Shown piece by piece: positions 45,203 to 54,098 of a stretch of 64,000 bases of DNA. How positions within the stretch are numbered: the first letter of the stretch is position 1; each line of letters begins with the position of its first letter. The notes under the pieces were generated by a model. That model was not told where the DNA came from and made no database searches. It worked only from the letters and a program-made list of their open reading frames with translations. Origin of the DNA: Comamonas sp. GB3 AK4-5 (GTDB lineage: Bacteria > Pseudomonadota > Gammaproteobacteria > Burkholderiales > Burkholderiaceae_C). The stretch spans positions 3,410,001 to 3,474,000 of the forward strand of contig NZ_CP166730.1 in NCBI RefSeq assembly GCF_041320665.1. Reading direction: 5' to 3'. Both the position numbers and the translations under genes were made by a program.

Positions 45203-46537
45203 TCAAAACCTTTTCATCTGGCAAGTGGTTGGCATCTCGGCCTGCTTGGCCGATATCTCGCGCACCACACGAAAGCCGTAGCCCGAGCCCTCCACATCAA
45301 ACTTCACGCCGGCGCTGCCCTGGCGCTCCATCACGCCCACTTCCAGCGGCTGCTGAAACTGGTGGTCGGCGGCCCGCATATGGGCCTTGCGGCCTGCCAG
45401 TTCCACCTGCATGTTTTCCATGGCGCGGGCCACGGCGGCGGCTTCGGTGCTGCCGGCTTTTTCCATGGCCTGGGCCAGGACCTGCACCATCATTTGCTGG
45501 CGCAAATGGGCGTAGTCATCTTCAGGCTTGGGAAAGCGCTGACGGAAACGCTGGTAGAACTGCTCGCTGGCCACGCCGTGAGAGTTGGGCAGCCAATCGG
45601 CCACGGCCACCACCTTGCCCACGCCGGCATCACCTAAAGCGGCGGGCGCGCCCATGGCATTGCCGTAGAAGGTGTAGAACATGCCGTCAAAGCCTGCTTC
45701 GCGCACGGCCTTGACCAGGAGCGTCAGGTCGTTGCCCCAGTTGCCGGTGACCACCGCCTGGGCCCCGCTTTGCTTGATTTTTGCGGCATAGGGGGCAAAG
45801 TCCTTGACCCGACCCATGGGGTGCAGCTCATCGCCGACCACCGCCACATCCGGGCGCTGCGCAGCCAGTTGGCGCCGGGCCTCGCCCAGCACGGCCTGGC
45901 CAAAGCTGTAGTCCTGGCCTATCAGGTAGACCCGTTGAAGCGCCTTGTCGGCCTTCACCATCTGCATCAGCGCAGCCATGCGCATATCGGCATGGGCATC
46001 AAAGCGGAAATGCCAGAAGCTGCAGCGCTCGTTGGTGAAGGCCGGGTCCACTGCGGAATAGTTCAGAAACAGCACGCGCTTGTTCGGCTCGCGCTGGTTG
46101 TGCTTGTTGATGGCATCCAGCAGCGCCGAGGCCGTGGCCGAGGAATTGCCCTGCATGATGATGCGGGCACCGCCGTCAATGGCCGCACGCAGGGCCGACA
46201 GCGCCTCTTCGTTCTGGCCCTTGCTGTCATAGCGCTGTATCACCAGCGGGCGGGCGCCACCGGCAGCTGCAGGCAGCCGCACACCACCGCGGGCATTGAC
46301 CTCCTCGGTGGCCATCACGATGTTGCGAAACACCCCTTCGCCCGTATTGGCAAAAGGCCCGGACAGGCTCTCCACCAGCGCCAGCTTGATGGGCTCGCCC
46401 GGAGTCGCTGCGGCAGCCGCCAGCCCCCAGGCTGCCAACGCCGCCAGCAACAGCTGGCGCAACGGCGATGCCGTCTTTTGCACACGCAATGGCGACGTTT
46501 GACGGGTTTTCAACACCGCCACAGCAAATTTATTCAT
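45203..46537 (-). CDS. Branched-chain-amino-acid-type ABC substrate-binding protein
   Basis: A 444-residue periplasmic binding protein of the LivJ/LivK (Peripla_BP_6) class with a signal segment at residues 24-44 (SPLRQLLLAALAAWGLAAAA). Key stretches are IKLALVESLSGPFANTGEGV, YLIGQDYSFGQAVLGEARR and VVTGNWGNDLTLLVKAV. The extended N-terminus suggests the true start could be internal. No permease genes adjoin it. Ligand unknown; amide, urea or aromatic ligands are also bound by this class. Confidence 0.85.
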   Translation of the reverse strand: MNKFAVAVLKTRQTSPLRVQKTASPLRQLLLAALAAWGLAAAAATPGEPIKLALVESLSGPFANTGEGVFRNIVMATEEVNARGGVRLPAAAGGARPLVIQRYDSKGQNEEALSALRAAIDGGARIIMQGNSSATASALLDAINKHNQREPNKRVLFLNYSAVDPAFTNERCSFWHFRFDAHADMRMAALMQMVKADKALQRVYLIGQDYSFGQAVLGEARRQLAAQRPDVAVVGDELHPMGRVKDFAPYAAKIKQSGAQAVVTGNWGNDLTLLVKAVREAGFDGMFYTFYGNAMGAPAALGDAGVGKVVAVADWLPNSHGVASEQFYQRFRQRFPKPEDDYAHLRQQMMVQVLAQAMEKAGSTEAAAVARAMENMQVELAGRKAHMRAADHQFQQPLEVGVMERQGSAGVKFDVEGSGYGFRVVREISAKQAEMPTTCQMKRF

Positions 46538-46634
46538 ACCAAAATATCCCTTGAAAACCTCGCGGCAGCCTGCAATTGCTTGTCATGCGGCCACACCATC
46601 GAAGCGCCGCGCAGTGTATAGGAGCCCTAAAACC

Positions 46635-47018
46635 ATGTTCTTCGCATCGCCCGTGATTCGCCGTTCCGCTTTCGCAGCCCCCCACCAGGCCGACCTGGCC
46701 CTGCAGCGTTTCCTGCAAGCCTCGCAGCAAGCCGCAGCAGGCAGCACCGGCTACAGCGCCACCACCACCGAAGACGCCACCACCTTGAGCGTGGACGTGC
46801 CCGGCCTGGCCCGTGAGCAGCTGCAGCTGCGCATCGAAGACGCGCAAGTCCACCTCAACAGCATCGAAGGCGCCCCCCGCCAGGTGCGCCGCAGCTGGGA
46901 GCTGCCCCATGCCATCGATGCCGCTGCCAGCAGCGCCAAACTGGAAAACGGTGTGCTGACCCTGGTGCTGACCCAGCGCAAGCCCGTGGACCAGTCCGTG
47001 AGCCTGAATATTCAGTAA
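46635..47018 (+). CDS. Hsp20/alpha-crystallin small heat-shock protein
   Basis: A 127-residue small heat-shock protein. The alpha-crystallin domain (residues about 40-125) includes TLSVDVPGLAREQLQLRIED and the ENGVLTLVL end motif. These holdases bind unfolding proteins in the cytoplasm. The C-terminal VSLNIQ resembles but does not exactly match the IxI tail. It is divergent from the Liv-type gene. Confidence 0.88.
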   Translation: MFFASPVIRRSAFAAPHQADLALQRFLQASQQAAAGSTGYSATTTEDATTLSVDVPGLAREQLQLRIEDAQVHLNSIEGAPRQVRRSWELPHAIDAAASSAKLENGVLTLVLTQRKPVDQSVSLNIQ

Positions 47019-47046
47019 GCGTGTGTTTGCGATCTCCTCGCAGCAC

Positions 47047-47148
47047 GCCAGTGGCTTTGCGGGATGGGATACAAGGCGCGATACCGTAGCAATAGCCGAG
47101 CTACTGCGAGGATTCGCAACACAGTAGACCGCCCGCAAAGCCACTGGC
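47047..47148. repeat. 102-bp inverted-repeat structure after hsp20
   Basis: Perfect 17-base arms at 47047-47063 and 47132-47148 (CCAGTGGCTTTGCGGG type) enclose a second hairpin built from CAATAGCCGAGCTACTG-like sequence near 47089-47106. It begins 29 bases after the hsp20 stop. Similar internal sequences are dispersed in related genomes as I recall. Confidence 0.65.
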
Positions 47149-47215
47149 CCCCAGGTTGACTGGCCTGCCACCCTTTCTTCCTCCTCTTGGTTAGCACGGC
47201 AGTGCCAGACGACAC

Positions 47216-47261
47216 GAAGCCCGCCGCGTGGTCACACGCTGGCGGGCTTCTTCTTTTTTTT
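47216..47261 (+). terminator. Strong intrinsic terminator
   Basis: GAAGCCCGCC pairs with GGCGGGCTTC, followed by TTCTTTTTTTT. It lies almost 200 bases after hsp20, so the hsp20 message may include the inverted-repeat structure. Confidence 0.85.
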
Positions 47262-47422
47262 GGGGGTAGACGCATTGGCACAACATGCGAAAGCGTTGGT
47301 TGCTAGCCGGGACAGTTGTCAGCACTTACGGGCCTCTCGCAGGTGCTCATACGTTATGCCTTAAACGAACCGTTGTTTCTTGGTTCCGGATGCAGGCCTT
47401 GATGACCTAAATCGAACTGAGC

Positions 47423-48044
47423 ATGTTTGTCCGCGCCTATCTCCGAGCTTCAACACAAGAACAAGATGCCACCCGCGCTCGTGCAGCCCTGGAGTCCTTC
47501 ACCGCTGAGCGCGGGTTGGCTGTGGCTGCGTGGTATGTAGAGAATGAGTCAGGGGCCAGCCTGAAGCGCCCTGAGTTGTTCCGGCTGCTGGGAGACTGCC
47601 GTCCTGGCGATGCGCTGCTGATCGAGCAAGTAGATCGTCTGTCACGCCTGAACGATGCCGACTGGGACGCTCTGAAGCGTGAGATCGGCGTGCGTGGCGT
47701 GCGCATCGTTGCACTGGACTTGCCCACGTCCTGGCAGAGCATCGCCACCACGGACGAAACCACGGCCCGCATCCTGGCCGCTGCTGCTGGATATGCTGGC
47801 GGCGATAGCCCGCAAGGACTACACAGACCGCCGCCGCCGTCAGGCTGAGGGGATTGCCAAGGCCAAGACCGGAGGGGCCTACAAGGGCCGCAGAGAGGAC
47901 ACAGAGCGCAATGCGGCCATTGTGTCCATGCTGTCCAAGGGCATGACGTGGAGCGAAATTCAAAAGGCTACAGGGTGCAGCCGTAGCACCCTGAGCCGGT
48001 TGCGTGAGCGAATTCATGCTTCAGATCAGCCGACCTTGAATTGA
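47423..48044 (+). pseudogene. Serine resolvase/invertase, frameshifted
   Basis: The N-terminal half (47423 to about 47790) encodes a resolvase domain: MFVRAYLRASTQEQDATRAR with the catalytic serine, then LLIEQVDRLSRLNDADW and GVRIVALDLP. The C-terminal half is in the next frame from about 47783: LLLDMLAAIARKDYTDRRRR and KGMTWSEIQKATGCSRSTLSRL (helix-turn-helix). Intact relatives have about four extra residues between these parts, so a small deletion probably broke the gene. It flanks the AT-rich islet and lies 27 bases from the end of the GHKL gene. Confidence 0.8.
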
Positions 48045-48071
48045 GATTTGAAGGCGGCGATTGCATCGCTT

Positions 48072-50096
48072 TTAGTTTATTCCAAGTTTCTGGAAAAATA
48101 TCTTGTTTCGCATAACTGCATCATTCAAAAGTTTTGTCCAGGATATCACTTCAATATATATGTTTGCACCTTTGTGATAATCGAACCACCCTTGGCGATC
48201 CGGCATAGGTGTAAAACTTTTCTCGTCCTCTAACCAGCTCCTGACTTTTTGATTTAGATCACAAACAACATATCCGTAAAATGGAGTGTTGTCGGAGATT
48301 TGAATCTCTCGCCCAGTTGGTGTTTTGAATTCGCCTCTCCTTATTTTTAGAGTATATCTAATTATCTGTGCTATTGGATCTTCGTTCGATGAAGGGTTCG
48401 TAAAGTCGTCTCTTCCAGGGCGTTTAAATTCGAAAATAGTGACAGGATTTGATGGATTGTTTTCGCCACGCATTGCGACACGGTGACCGTAAACAATAAC
48501 GTCGGAACGATCTGTATTGCCTCCATCCAGTGGAATGTCCGAGGTTACGTAATTCGTAAAGCTAAGTCGTTCGTCCAGCATCCAAAGGTTATGCCCTTCA
48601 TACGGAACAGAATCGGAGTCATTGCGTCGGGGGAAGATAATGTCGTGCACTACAGCTTCTGTTTGATACTTCCCGTCATCGCGATATTCGAGGCGTTTTT
48701 CCAGTAGGTCTAATAAATATTTTCTTAGTGCAACGTAATGGACTAGCTCGCTCTTACTTGATTCACTAATGGCATCTGCCAACTGCCTGCTAACATCCTC
48801 GCTTGGTTCGTCCGCGCCTTTGTCTAATATTTTCTTAACACGCTCACGCAGCTTTACTTCTGTTTTGAATTTTTGTTCGTGAAGTATCGCTTCTATCTCT
48901 TCTGGCGTGGGGTGCATTGGAAATGCAGAAAAATCCACTTCTTTGATGGTTTGTTTGTGCCAAGGAGCTTGCTCTGCAATATATTGATTAATCGTTGCAA
49001 TTTTCTTTTCTAATCTTGTGCTGACTTCCGAATCAAAGAACGTTTTTGCAAATTCTGCTGCCTCACTCTCAATGGCGGATTGCGTTATCTCGCCGCAGAG
49101 ATCAGAGTTTCCATCCGATTCTTTTTTAAAAGTAAAACCGCCTCGCTCTACTGATACATTGTCATCTAGATAGCTGCTGAAGACATAGGCCTTGACAATG
49201 TAGTTTCTGCCTGGAAGATCTGGATTTGAGTTTGGTTCGACAAACTCGTCTTCAAATTCGGGTATATATTTATGCATGGCGGAGGCTTCTACCTCTCGCT
49301 TATGGGCAACCAAACTAATTTTGCTGACCTTGGTTCCTGGCGAAAATATCTTAAAGAGTCTTACCTTAAAGGCTTGTTCTTCATTGACGTCGTTTATCGA
49401 AAAATTATCCGATGAGAGTTTTAACTCATGAATGACTGCGTCAGCGCTTGAAAGATAATGATTCAGCGTGATGGGCTCGGATTCGTTGTTATCAACTAAT
49501 AAAATATCGGGGCACTTGTAATCTTCCGCTATAAAATATGGTAAAAGCAGTTCTACCAGACTTCTTGCAATTGACTTGGCGGATGCTGTTAACGGGGTCT
49601 TATTGCGAAGGCCTGTAAGGGTTATGGATGTCCCTGTTTGATTGGATGTGCTGGCAATTTTGCTTTCTTTTACGATGAAATGCTTTCCTTCGCCCATTTG
49701 GAAGGTTCGTGTCCAACACCTTTGATCTTGGTCTTGGTAGGTGCTTGAGATAGTAACTTTATCGAAATATTTGAGATAGGTAAGCCGGCCAAAACCTTTT
49801 CCGCCCTCGTTGATTTTATGATCACTGTATAAGGTGTCGAACGACTCTCTGTTGGCATCATCAAACCCTATACCATTATCTGATACTGAGATGATTTCTA
49901 TGCTTTTATCTCCCGATGAAATTCCATCAAGGTCTTTTTGCCCGTTGCGCTGTAAATTAATTTTTATTAATCCATCATCTTTTTTTATTGAATGGATAGA
50001 CTGAATTGAGTTAACAACTGCTTCGACAATCGGTGTATATACAGAGGTTTTTGAACGGATATTTTCTATTGCGCGTCGAATATTGATGTTACTCAT
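48072..50096 (-). CDS. GHKL-family ATPase with PD-(D/E)xK-like C-terminal domain
   Basis: A 674-residue cytosolic protein. The N-terminal GHKL (Hsp90/MutL/MORC-type) ATPase is intact: E25 and N29 in VEAVVNSIQ, D73-F78 DNGIGF, G98-R104 GGKGFGR and G155-T156 in the last box. A middle helical region spans about 340-470. The C-terminal part has D532, then E556-x-K558 in VTIFEFKRPGR and Q577-x3-Y581 (QIIRY), the pattern of PD-(D/E)xK nucleases and reminiscent of Shedu-type domains. AGGGAG precedes ATG at 50096. The gene is markedly AT-rich, alone, and beside a broken resolvase. I infer an anti-phage or DNA-processing role; no named family is recognised. Confidence 0.8.
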   Translation of the reverse strand: MSNINIRRAIENIRSKTSVYTPIVEAVVNSIQSIHSIKKDDGLIKINLQRNGQKDLDGISSGDKSIEIISVSDNGIGFDDANRESFDTLYSDHKINEGGKGFGRLTYLKYFDKVTISSTYQDQDQRCWTRTFQMGEGKHFIVKESKIASTSNQTGTSITLTGLRNKTPLTASAKSIARSLVELLLPYFIAEDYKCPDILLVDNNESEPITLNHYLSSADAVIHELKLSSDNFSINDVNEEQAFKVRLFKIFSPGTKVSKISLVAHKREVEASAMHKYIPEFEDEFVEPNSNPDLPGRNYIVKAYVFSSYLDDNVSVERGGFTFKKESDGNSDLCGEITQSAIESEAAEFAKTFFDSEVSTRLEKKIATINQYIAEQAPWHKQTIKEVDFSAFPMHPTPEEIEAILHEQKFKTEVKLRERVKKILDKGADEPSEDVSRQLADAISESSKSELVHYVALRKYLLDLLEKRLEYRDDGKYQTEAVVHDIIFPRRNDSDSVPYEGHNLWMLDERLSFTNYVTSDIPLDGGNTDRSDVIVYGHRVAMRGENNPSNPVTIFEFKRPGRDDFTNPSSNEDPIAQIIRYTLKIRRGEFKTPTGREIQISDNTPFYGYVVCDLNQKVRSWLEDEKSFTPMPDRQGWFDYHKGANIYIEVISWTKLLNDAVMRNKIFFQKLGIN

Positions 50097-50648
50097 TTTT
50101 TCTCCCTTTTTGTGCTTGCATATTCAAGTCCTTGCTCGACCACCTGCGTATTCTTGTTGCTGCAATCTTAGCGTGGGTGTGTTCGCGCTGCCCCCGCATA
50201 GCGCAGGCTGAGTCAGTAAATGTGAACCTGCCTTCCAGGCCTTCATTCGCCGTAGTGCAGTCCGTTGTAGGCGGTCGTTAGCTCTCGTCGACGTAGCCAG
50301 CTCGTCGTACTATCTACTGTCACGTGTGTCGTGCTACATGCCAGTCGCCTTGTTAGTCTGGAAACAATGAGGTGCAGAGGAGTTTTTTTCCTATGCACAA
50401 GTTCCACGTCTGTGTGACACAAAGACATTGTTTTCGCCTATTATTCGGTCGAATCGCAGAAGCTGCTATTGAGCACAAAAGTGTGTGCCACATCCCATCG
50501 CCCACTCCATCACCCCCACGCAAGATGGCCTAATTACAGTACCCAGGCCATCACTCCACCAAACAACAACGCCACCCCCCAGGGTGGCGTTGTGCTGAGA
50601 TAAGCACCGCAGACCTGCCGCGCAGACAGGCAGGGTACATGCGGGGAC
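50097..50648. other. Gap upstream of the GHKL gene
   Basis: About 550 bases. The left 140 bases are AT-rich and carry the GHKL promoter by position; the remainder returns toward host composition. It holds the terminator at 50566-50593. No convincing gene is seen. Confidence 0.5.
50566..50593 (-). terminator. Terminator of the export operon
   Basis: ACAACGCCACCC pairs with GGGTGGCGTTGT around four bases, about 56 bases after the permease stop; T-rich sequence follows on the minus strand. Confidence 0.8.
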
Positions 50649-51854
50649 TTACTCGTGCCGCAACGCCTCGATAGGGTCCAGGCGTGCGGCGCGGCGGGCG
50701 GGGAAGTAGCCGAAGAGCACGCCGATGGCGGCCGAGAACACAAAGGACAGCAGGTTCACCCCGGCGTTGAAGACATAGGGCACGCCCATGAGCTGGGCCA
50801 GGCCAAACGAGGCAGCGGTGGCAATCAGAATGCCCACCAGACCGCCCAGTGCGGCCAGCACCACGGCCTCAATCAGAAACTGCAGCAGCACCTCGCGCTC
50901 CAGCGCGCCAATGGCCAGGCGCAGGCCGATTTCGCGGGTGCGCTCGGTGACGCTGACCAGCATGATGTTCATGATGCCTATGCCGCCCACCAGCAGGCTG
51001 ACGGCGGCCACCGCACCCAGCAACGTGGTCAGCACCTTGGTGGTGCCGGCCATGGTGTCGGCCAGCTGCTTGGTGTCCAGCACATTGAAGTTGTCCTCGT
51101 CGCTGGGAGCCAGCTTGCGCAGCTCGCGCAGCAGCTGGTTGAGGCTGGTCTTGACGCGCTCGGCATCGCTGCCGTCTTCCATGGACACCAGAATGGTGTT
51201 CAAGCGTTTGCTGCCGGTGACGCGGCGCTGCAAGGTGTTGAGCGGGATCAGCACGGTGTCGTCCTGGTCGTTGCCGAAGGCGCCCTGGCCCTTGGATTCC
51301 AGCAGGCCCACCACCTCGCAGGAAAAGCCCTTGATGCGCAGCGGCTGGCCCAGCACATCGGCGCTGTTGCCATACAGCTCACGGTGCAGCGTGGCGCCGA
51401 TGATGCACACGGCCGCGCCGGCGCGCAGCTCGTCAGCGCTGAACTCCCGGCCCTGGGCCAGCTTCCAGTTGCCGGTGATGAGCCAGTCGTTGGTGCTGCC
51501 GATGACGCTGGTGGACCAGTTGCGCCCGCCGGCTACCACGGTGGCGCTGGAGCGTGCCTCGGGCGCCACGGCCTGGATGCCGCCAATTTGCTGGGCAATG
51601 GCGGTGGCGTCGGTGTCCTTGAACGAGGGCGCCACCGAGGAGCCCGCGCCCATGCGCTGGCCCGAGCGTATCTGCAGCAAATTGGTGCCCAAACCAGCGA
51701 TCTGGTTTTGCACGGCCATGGTGGCGCCGTTGCCCAGCGTAACCATGGTGATGACGGCGCTGACGCCGATGACAATGCCCAGCACGGTCAAAAACGAGCG
51801 CAGCAGATTGCGGCGTATGGAGCGCAGCGCCAGCCAGATGGTGTTCCACAGCAT
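50649..51854 (-). CDS. MacB-type ABC transporter permease
   Basis: A 401-residue FtsX/MacB permease: one N-terminal span (SFLTVLGIVIGVSAVITMV), a large periplasmic domain (residues about 45-270) and three C-terminal spans (LLVGGIGIMNIMLVSVTERTREIGLRLAIGA onward). It ends PARRAARLDPIEALRHE, the class hallmark. The ATPase is a separate gene overlapping by one base (TGATG), unlike E. coli MacB where both are fused. It would move substrate from the periplasm to the outer-membrane channel. Confidence 0.92.
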   Translation of the reverse strand: MLWNTIWLALRSIRRNLLRSFLTVLGIVIGVSAVITMVTLGNGATMAVQNQIAGLGTNLLQIRSGQRMGAGSSVAPSFKDTDATAIAQQIGGIQAVAPEARSSATVVAGGRNWSTSVIGSTNDWLITGNWKLAQGREFSADELRAGAAVCIIGATLHRELYGNSADVLGQPLRIKGFSCEVVGLLESKGQGAFGNDQDDTVLIPLNTLQRRVTGSKRLNTILVSMEDGSDAERVKTSLNQLLRELRKLAPSDEDNFNVLDTKQLADTMAGTTKVLTTLLGAVAAVSLLVGGIGIMNIMLVSVTERTREIGLRLAIGALEREVLLQFLIEAVVLAALGGLVGILIATAASFGLAQLMGVPYVFNAGVNLLSFVFSAAIGVLFGYFPARRAARLDPIEALRHE

Positions 51855-52654
51855 CACGCGCCTCCTTGCTCGGCCAGCACCACGGCCGGGTCTGGGTCGG
51901 CGGCCACCGTGGCGCGGCGCAAGGCCAGGGGTGGGTTGGGCAAATCGCTGTCCATGCGCCCGTCCTTGAAGCGCACGATGCGCCGGCTATAGGCCGCCAT
52001 TTCGGGCTCGTGCGTGACCATCAGCACGGTGATGCCCTTGTCGTGGTTGAGCTTCCACAACAGCTCCATGATTTCCTCGCTGCGCTGGGTGTCCAGATTG
52101 CCCGTGGGCTCATCGGCCAGCAGCACCGTGGGGTCGGTGACGATGGCGCGGGCAATGGCCACGCGTTGCTGCTGGCCGCCCGACAGCTCGGCCGGTGTGT
52201 GGTGCTCCCAGCCCTTGAGCCCCACGGCCTCCAGGGCGCGAGCGGCGGCAGCATGGCGCTCTACCGCGGGCTCGCCCCGGTACAGCAGCGGCAGCTCCAC
52301 ATTCTCCTGGGCCGTGGTGCGTGGCAGCAGGTGAAAGCCCTGGAACACAAAGCCAAAGTAGCGGCGGCGCAGCCGGGCGCGCTCATCGCGCGACAGGTTT
52401 TCCACATGCACGCCCTTGAACAGATAGGCGCCGCTGCTGGGCCGATCCAGACAGCCCAGGGTGTTCATGGCCGTGGACTTGCCCGAGCCGCTGGGCCCCA
52501 TGATGGCCACAAAGTCACCCTGGGCGATGTCCAGGTCCACGCCCTTGAGGGCCTGGAAGGCCAGGCCGCCTTCGCCATAGGTCTTGGTCACGCCCTGCAG
52601 GCGAATCAGCGGCATGCCGCCATCGCCTGCGGGCGGTTGTGCTGCGGGCTTCAT
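51854..52654 (-). CDS. MacB-type ABC transporter ATP-binding protein
   Basis: A 266-residue ATPase with Walker A GPSGSGKST, Q-loop FVFQGFHLLP, signature LSGGQQQRVAIARAI, Walker B VLLADEPTGNLD and VTHEPEMA. The set is that of the LolD/MacB lipoprotein/macrolide class. It overlaps the adaptor stop by four bases (ATGA) and the permease start by one. ATP hydrolysis drives the tripartite pump encoded with its neighbours. Confidence 0.94.
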   Translation of the reverse strand: MKPAAQPPAGDGGMPLIRLQGVTKTYGEGGLAFQALKGVDLDIAQGDFVAIMGPSGSGKSTAMNTLGCLDRPSSGAYLFKGVHVENLSRDERARLRRRYFGFVFQGFHLLPRTTAQENVELPLLYRGEPAVERHAAAARALEAVGLKGWEHHTPAELSGGQQQRVAIARAIVTDPTVLLADEPTGNLDTQRSEEIMELLWKLNHDKGITVLMVTHEPEMAAYSRRIVRFKDGRMDSDLPNPPLALRRATVAADPDPAVVLAEQGGA

Positions 52655-54015
52655 TTCGCGGCCCCGCTGCGCTGGTCGGTGATCAGGGCCACGCCTTCTT
52701 GCAGCTTGTCGCTTTCCACCTCGGTCATGCGGCCATCGCTTTGGCCGGTCTTGACCTGTACGGCCTCGGGCTGGCCGTTTTCCAGCACCCAGACATAGCG
52801 GGTCTGACCCGGGCCCTGGGCCTGCTCGCCCCGGCCCGCGCCCTGGCGGTTGCCGCGCGGTGGGCGCGGCATCAGCTGGCCAACGATGCCACTAGAGCCG
52901 CCTGCGGACTGGGGCTTGCCGCCTGCCTGTGGCGCGCCAGCGGCCGGTGCGGCCTGACCGGGCGGCTGCATGCCGGTGGGCGTAAAGCGCAGCGCCGCAT
53001 TGGGCACCAGCAGCACGTTTTTGCGCTCGGTGGCGCGTATGGTGGCCGAGGCCGTCATGCCCGGGCGCAGGCTGAGGTCGTCGTTCTCCACCTCCAGCCG
53101 CGCCACATAGGTGACCACGTTGTCGGTCTTGGTGGAGCCATAGTCCACGCGCGTGACGGTGGCCGGGTAACGGCGCGAGGGATAGGCGCTGACGGTGAAG
53201 CTGGCGCGCTGGCCTTCTTTCACCTGGCCCACATCGGCCTCGTCCACCGCCACTTCCAGGCGCAGCTTTTTCAAGTCTTCGGCCACGGTGAACAGGGTCA
53301 CGGCCTGCAGCGAAGCGGCCACGGCCTGGCCGGGCTCGACCGAGCGGGTCAGCACCACACCGTCGATGGAGGCCTTGACGGCCGCCTTGGAGAGATTGGT
53401 TTCATCGGTGGACAGGGCATGGCGGGCATCGTCCACCGAGGCCTTGGCGGCCAGCAGATCGGCCTCGGCCCGGGCCAGGGTGGCACGGCTGCCATCCAGC
53501 TCGGTGGCCGAAGGCACCTGCCCGCCCGAGAGGCGACGCACCTCTTCCAGGCGTGCCAGATTGGCCTTGGCCTCTTTCAGCGTGGCCTCGACCTGGTGCT
53601 GCCTGGCCTGGGACGAAGCCAGCGTAGCGCGCGAGCGCCCCACCTGGGCGTTGAGCTTGTCGGTGTCCAGCTCCACCAGCACCTGGCCTTTTTTGACGGT
53701 GTCGTTGACATCCACCCACACCTTGCGCACCGTGCCGGACAACTCCGAACCCACGCTGACCGTGCGCGTGGGCTGCAGCGTGCCATTGGCCAGCACGGTG
53801 AGCGTCAGATCGCCCTGCTTCAAGGCTTCGGTCACATACACGGGCTTGGCCTTGGCCTTCTGGTCGGCCTGCCACCACAGCAGGCCACCCGTGGCTGCCA
53901 CCACGGCCACGGCGCCTATCCAGAGGGTGGGGCTTTGCCACCACTTGCGCGCCAGGCCATCGCCCAGCAGGTCTTGCACTTCCTGGCTGCTGGAAGTTGG
54001 GGGGGTCTTCTTCAT
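52651..54015 (-). CDS. MacA-type periplasmic adaptor (membrane fusion) protein
   Basis: A 454-residue adaptor with an N-terminal membrane anchor (residues about 32-49), a lipoyl-like domain (QPTRTVSVGSELSGTVRKVWVDVNDTVKKGQVL), a coiled-coil hairpin (about 115-185), and barrel domains. The C-terminal third has an unusual Gly/Pro/Gln-rich insert (about 345-395). It starts at ATG 54015. It links the permease to the outer-membrane factor at 54099. Confidence 0.92.
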   Translation of the reverse strand: MKKTPPTSSSQEVQDLLGDGLARKWWQSPTLWIGAVAVVAATGGLLWWQADQKAKAKPVYVTEALKQGDLTLTVLANGTLQPTRTVSVGSELSGTVRKVWVDVNDTVKKGQVLVELDTDKLNAQVGRSRATLASSQARQHQVEATLKEAKANLARLEEVRRLSGGQVPSATELDGSRATLARAEADLLAAKASVDDARHALSTDETNLSKAAVKASIDGVVLTRSVEPGQAVAASLQAVTLFTVAEDLKKLRLEVAVDEADVGQVKEGQRASFTVSAYPSRRYPATVTRVDYGSTKTDNVVTYVARLEVENDDLSLRPGMTASATIRATERKNVLLVPNAALRFTPTGMQPPGQAAPAAGAPQAGGKPQSAGGSSGIVGQLMPRPPRGNRQGAGRGEQAQGPGQTRYVWVLENGQPEAVQVKTGQSDGRMTEVESDKLQEGVALITDQRSGAAK

Positions 54016-54098
54016 CACTATCGGTCCTGAAAATCGGGTCTGCGGGGGTCTGTGTTCTGGCTGCGGGCGGGCTGGTGGCCACCCCATGGCTGCTTGGC

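Noticed and set aside
50243..50428. 61-codon minus-strand frame upstream of the GHKL gene
   Set aside because: No ribosome site, no protein-like pattern, and it lies in a compositional transition zone.
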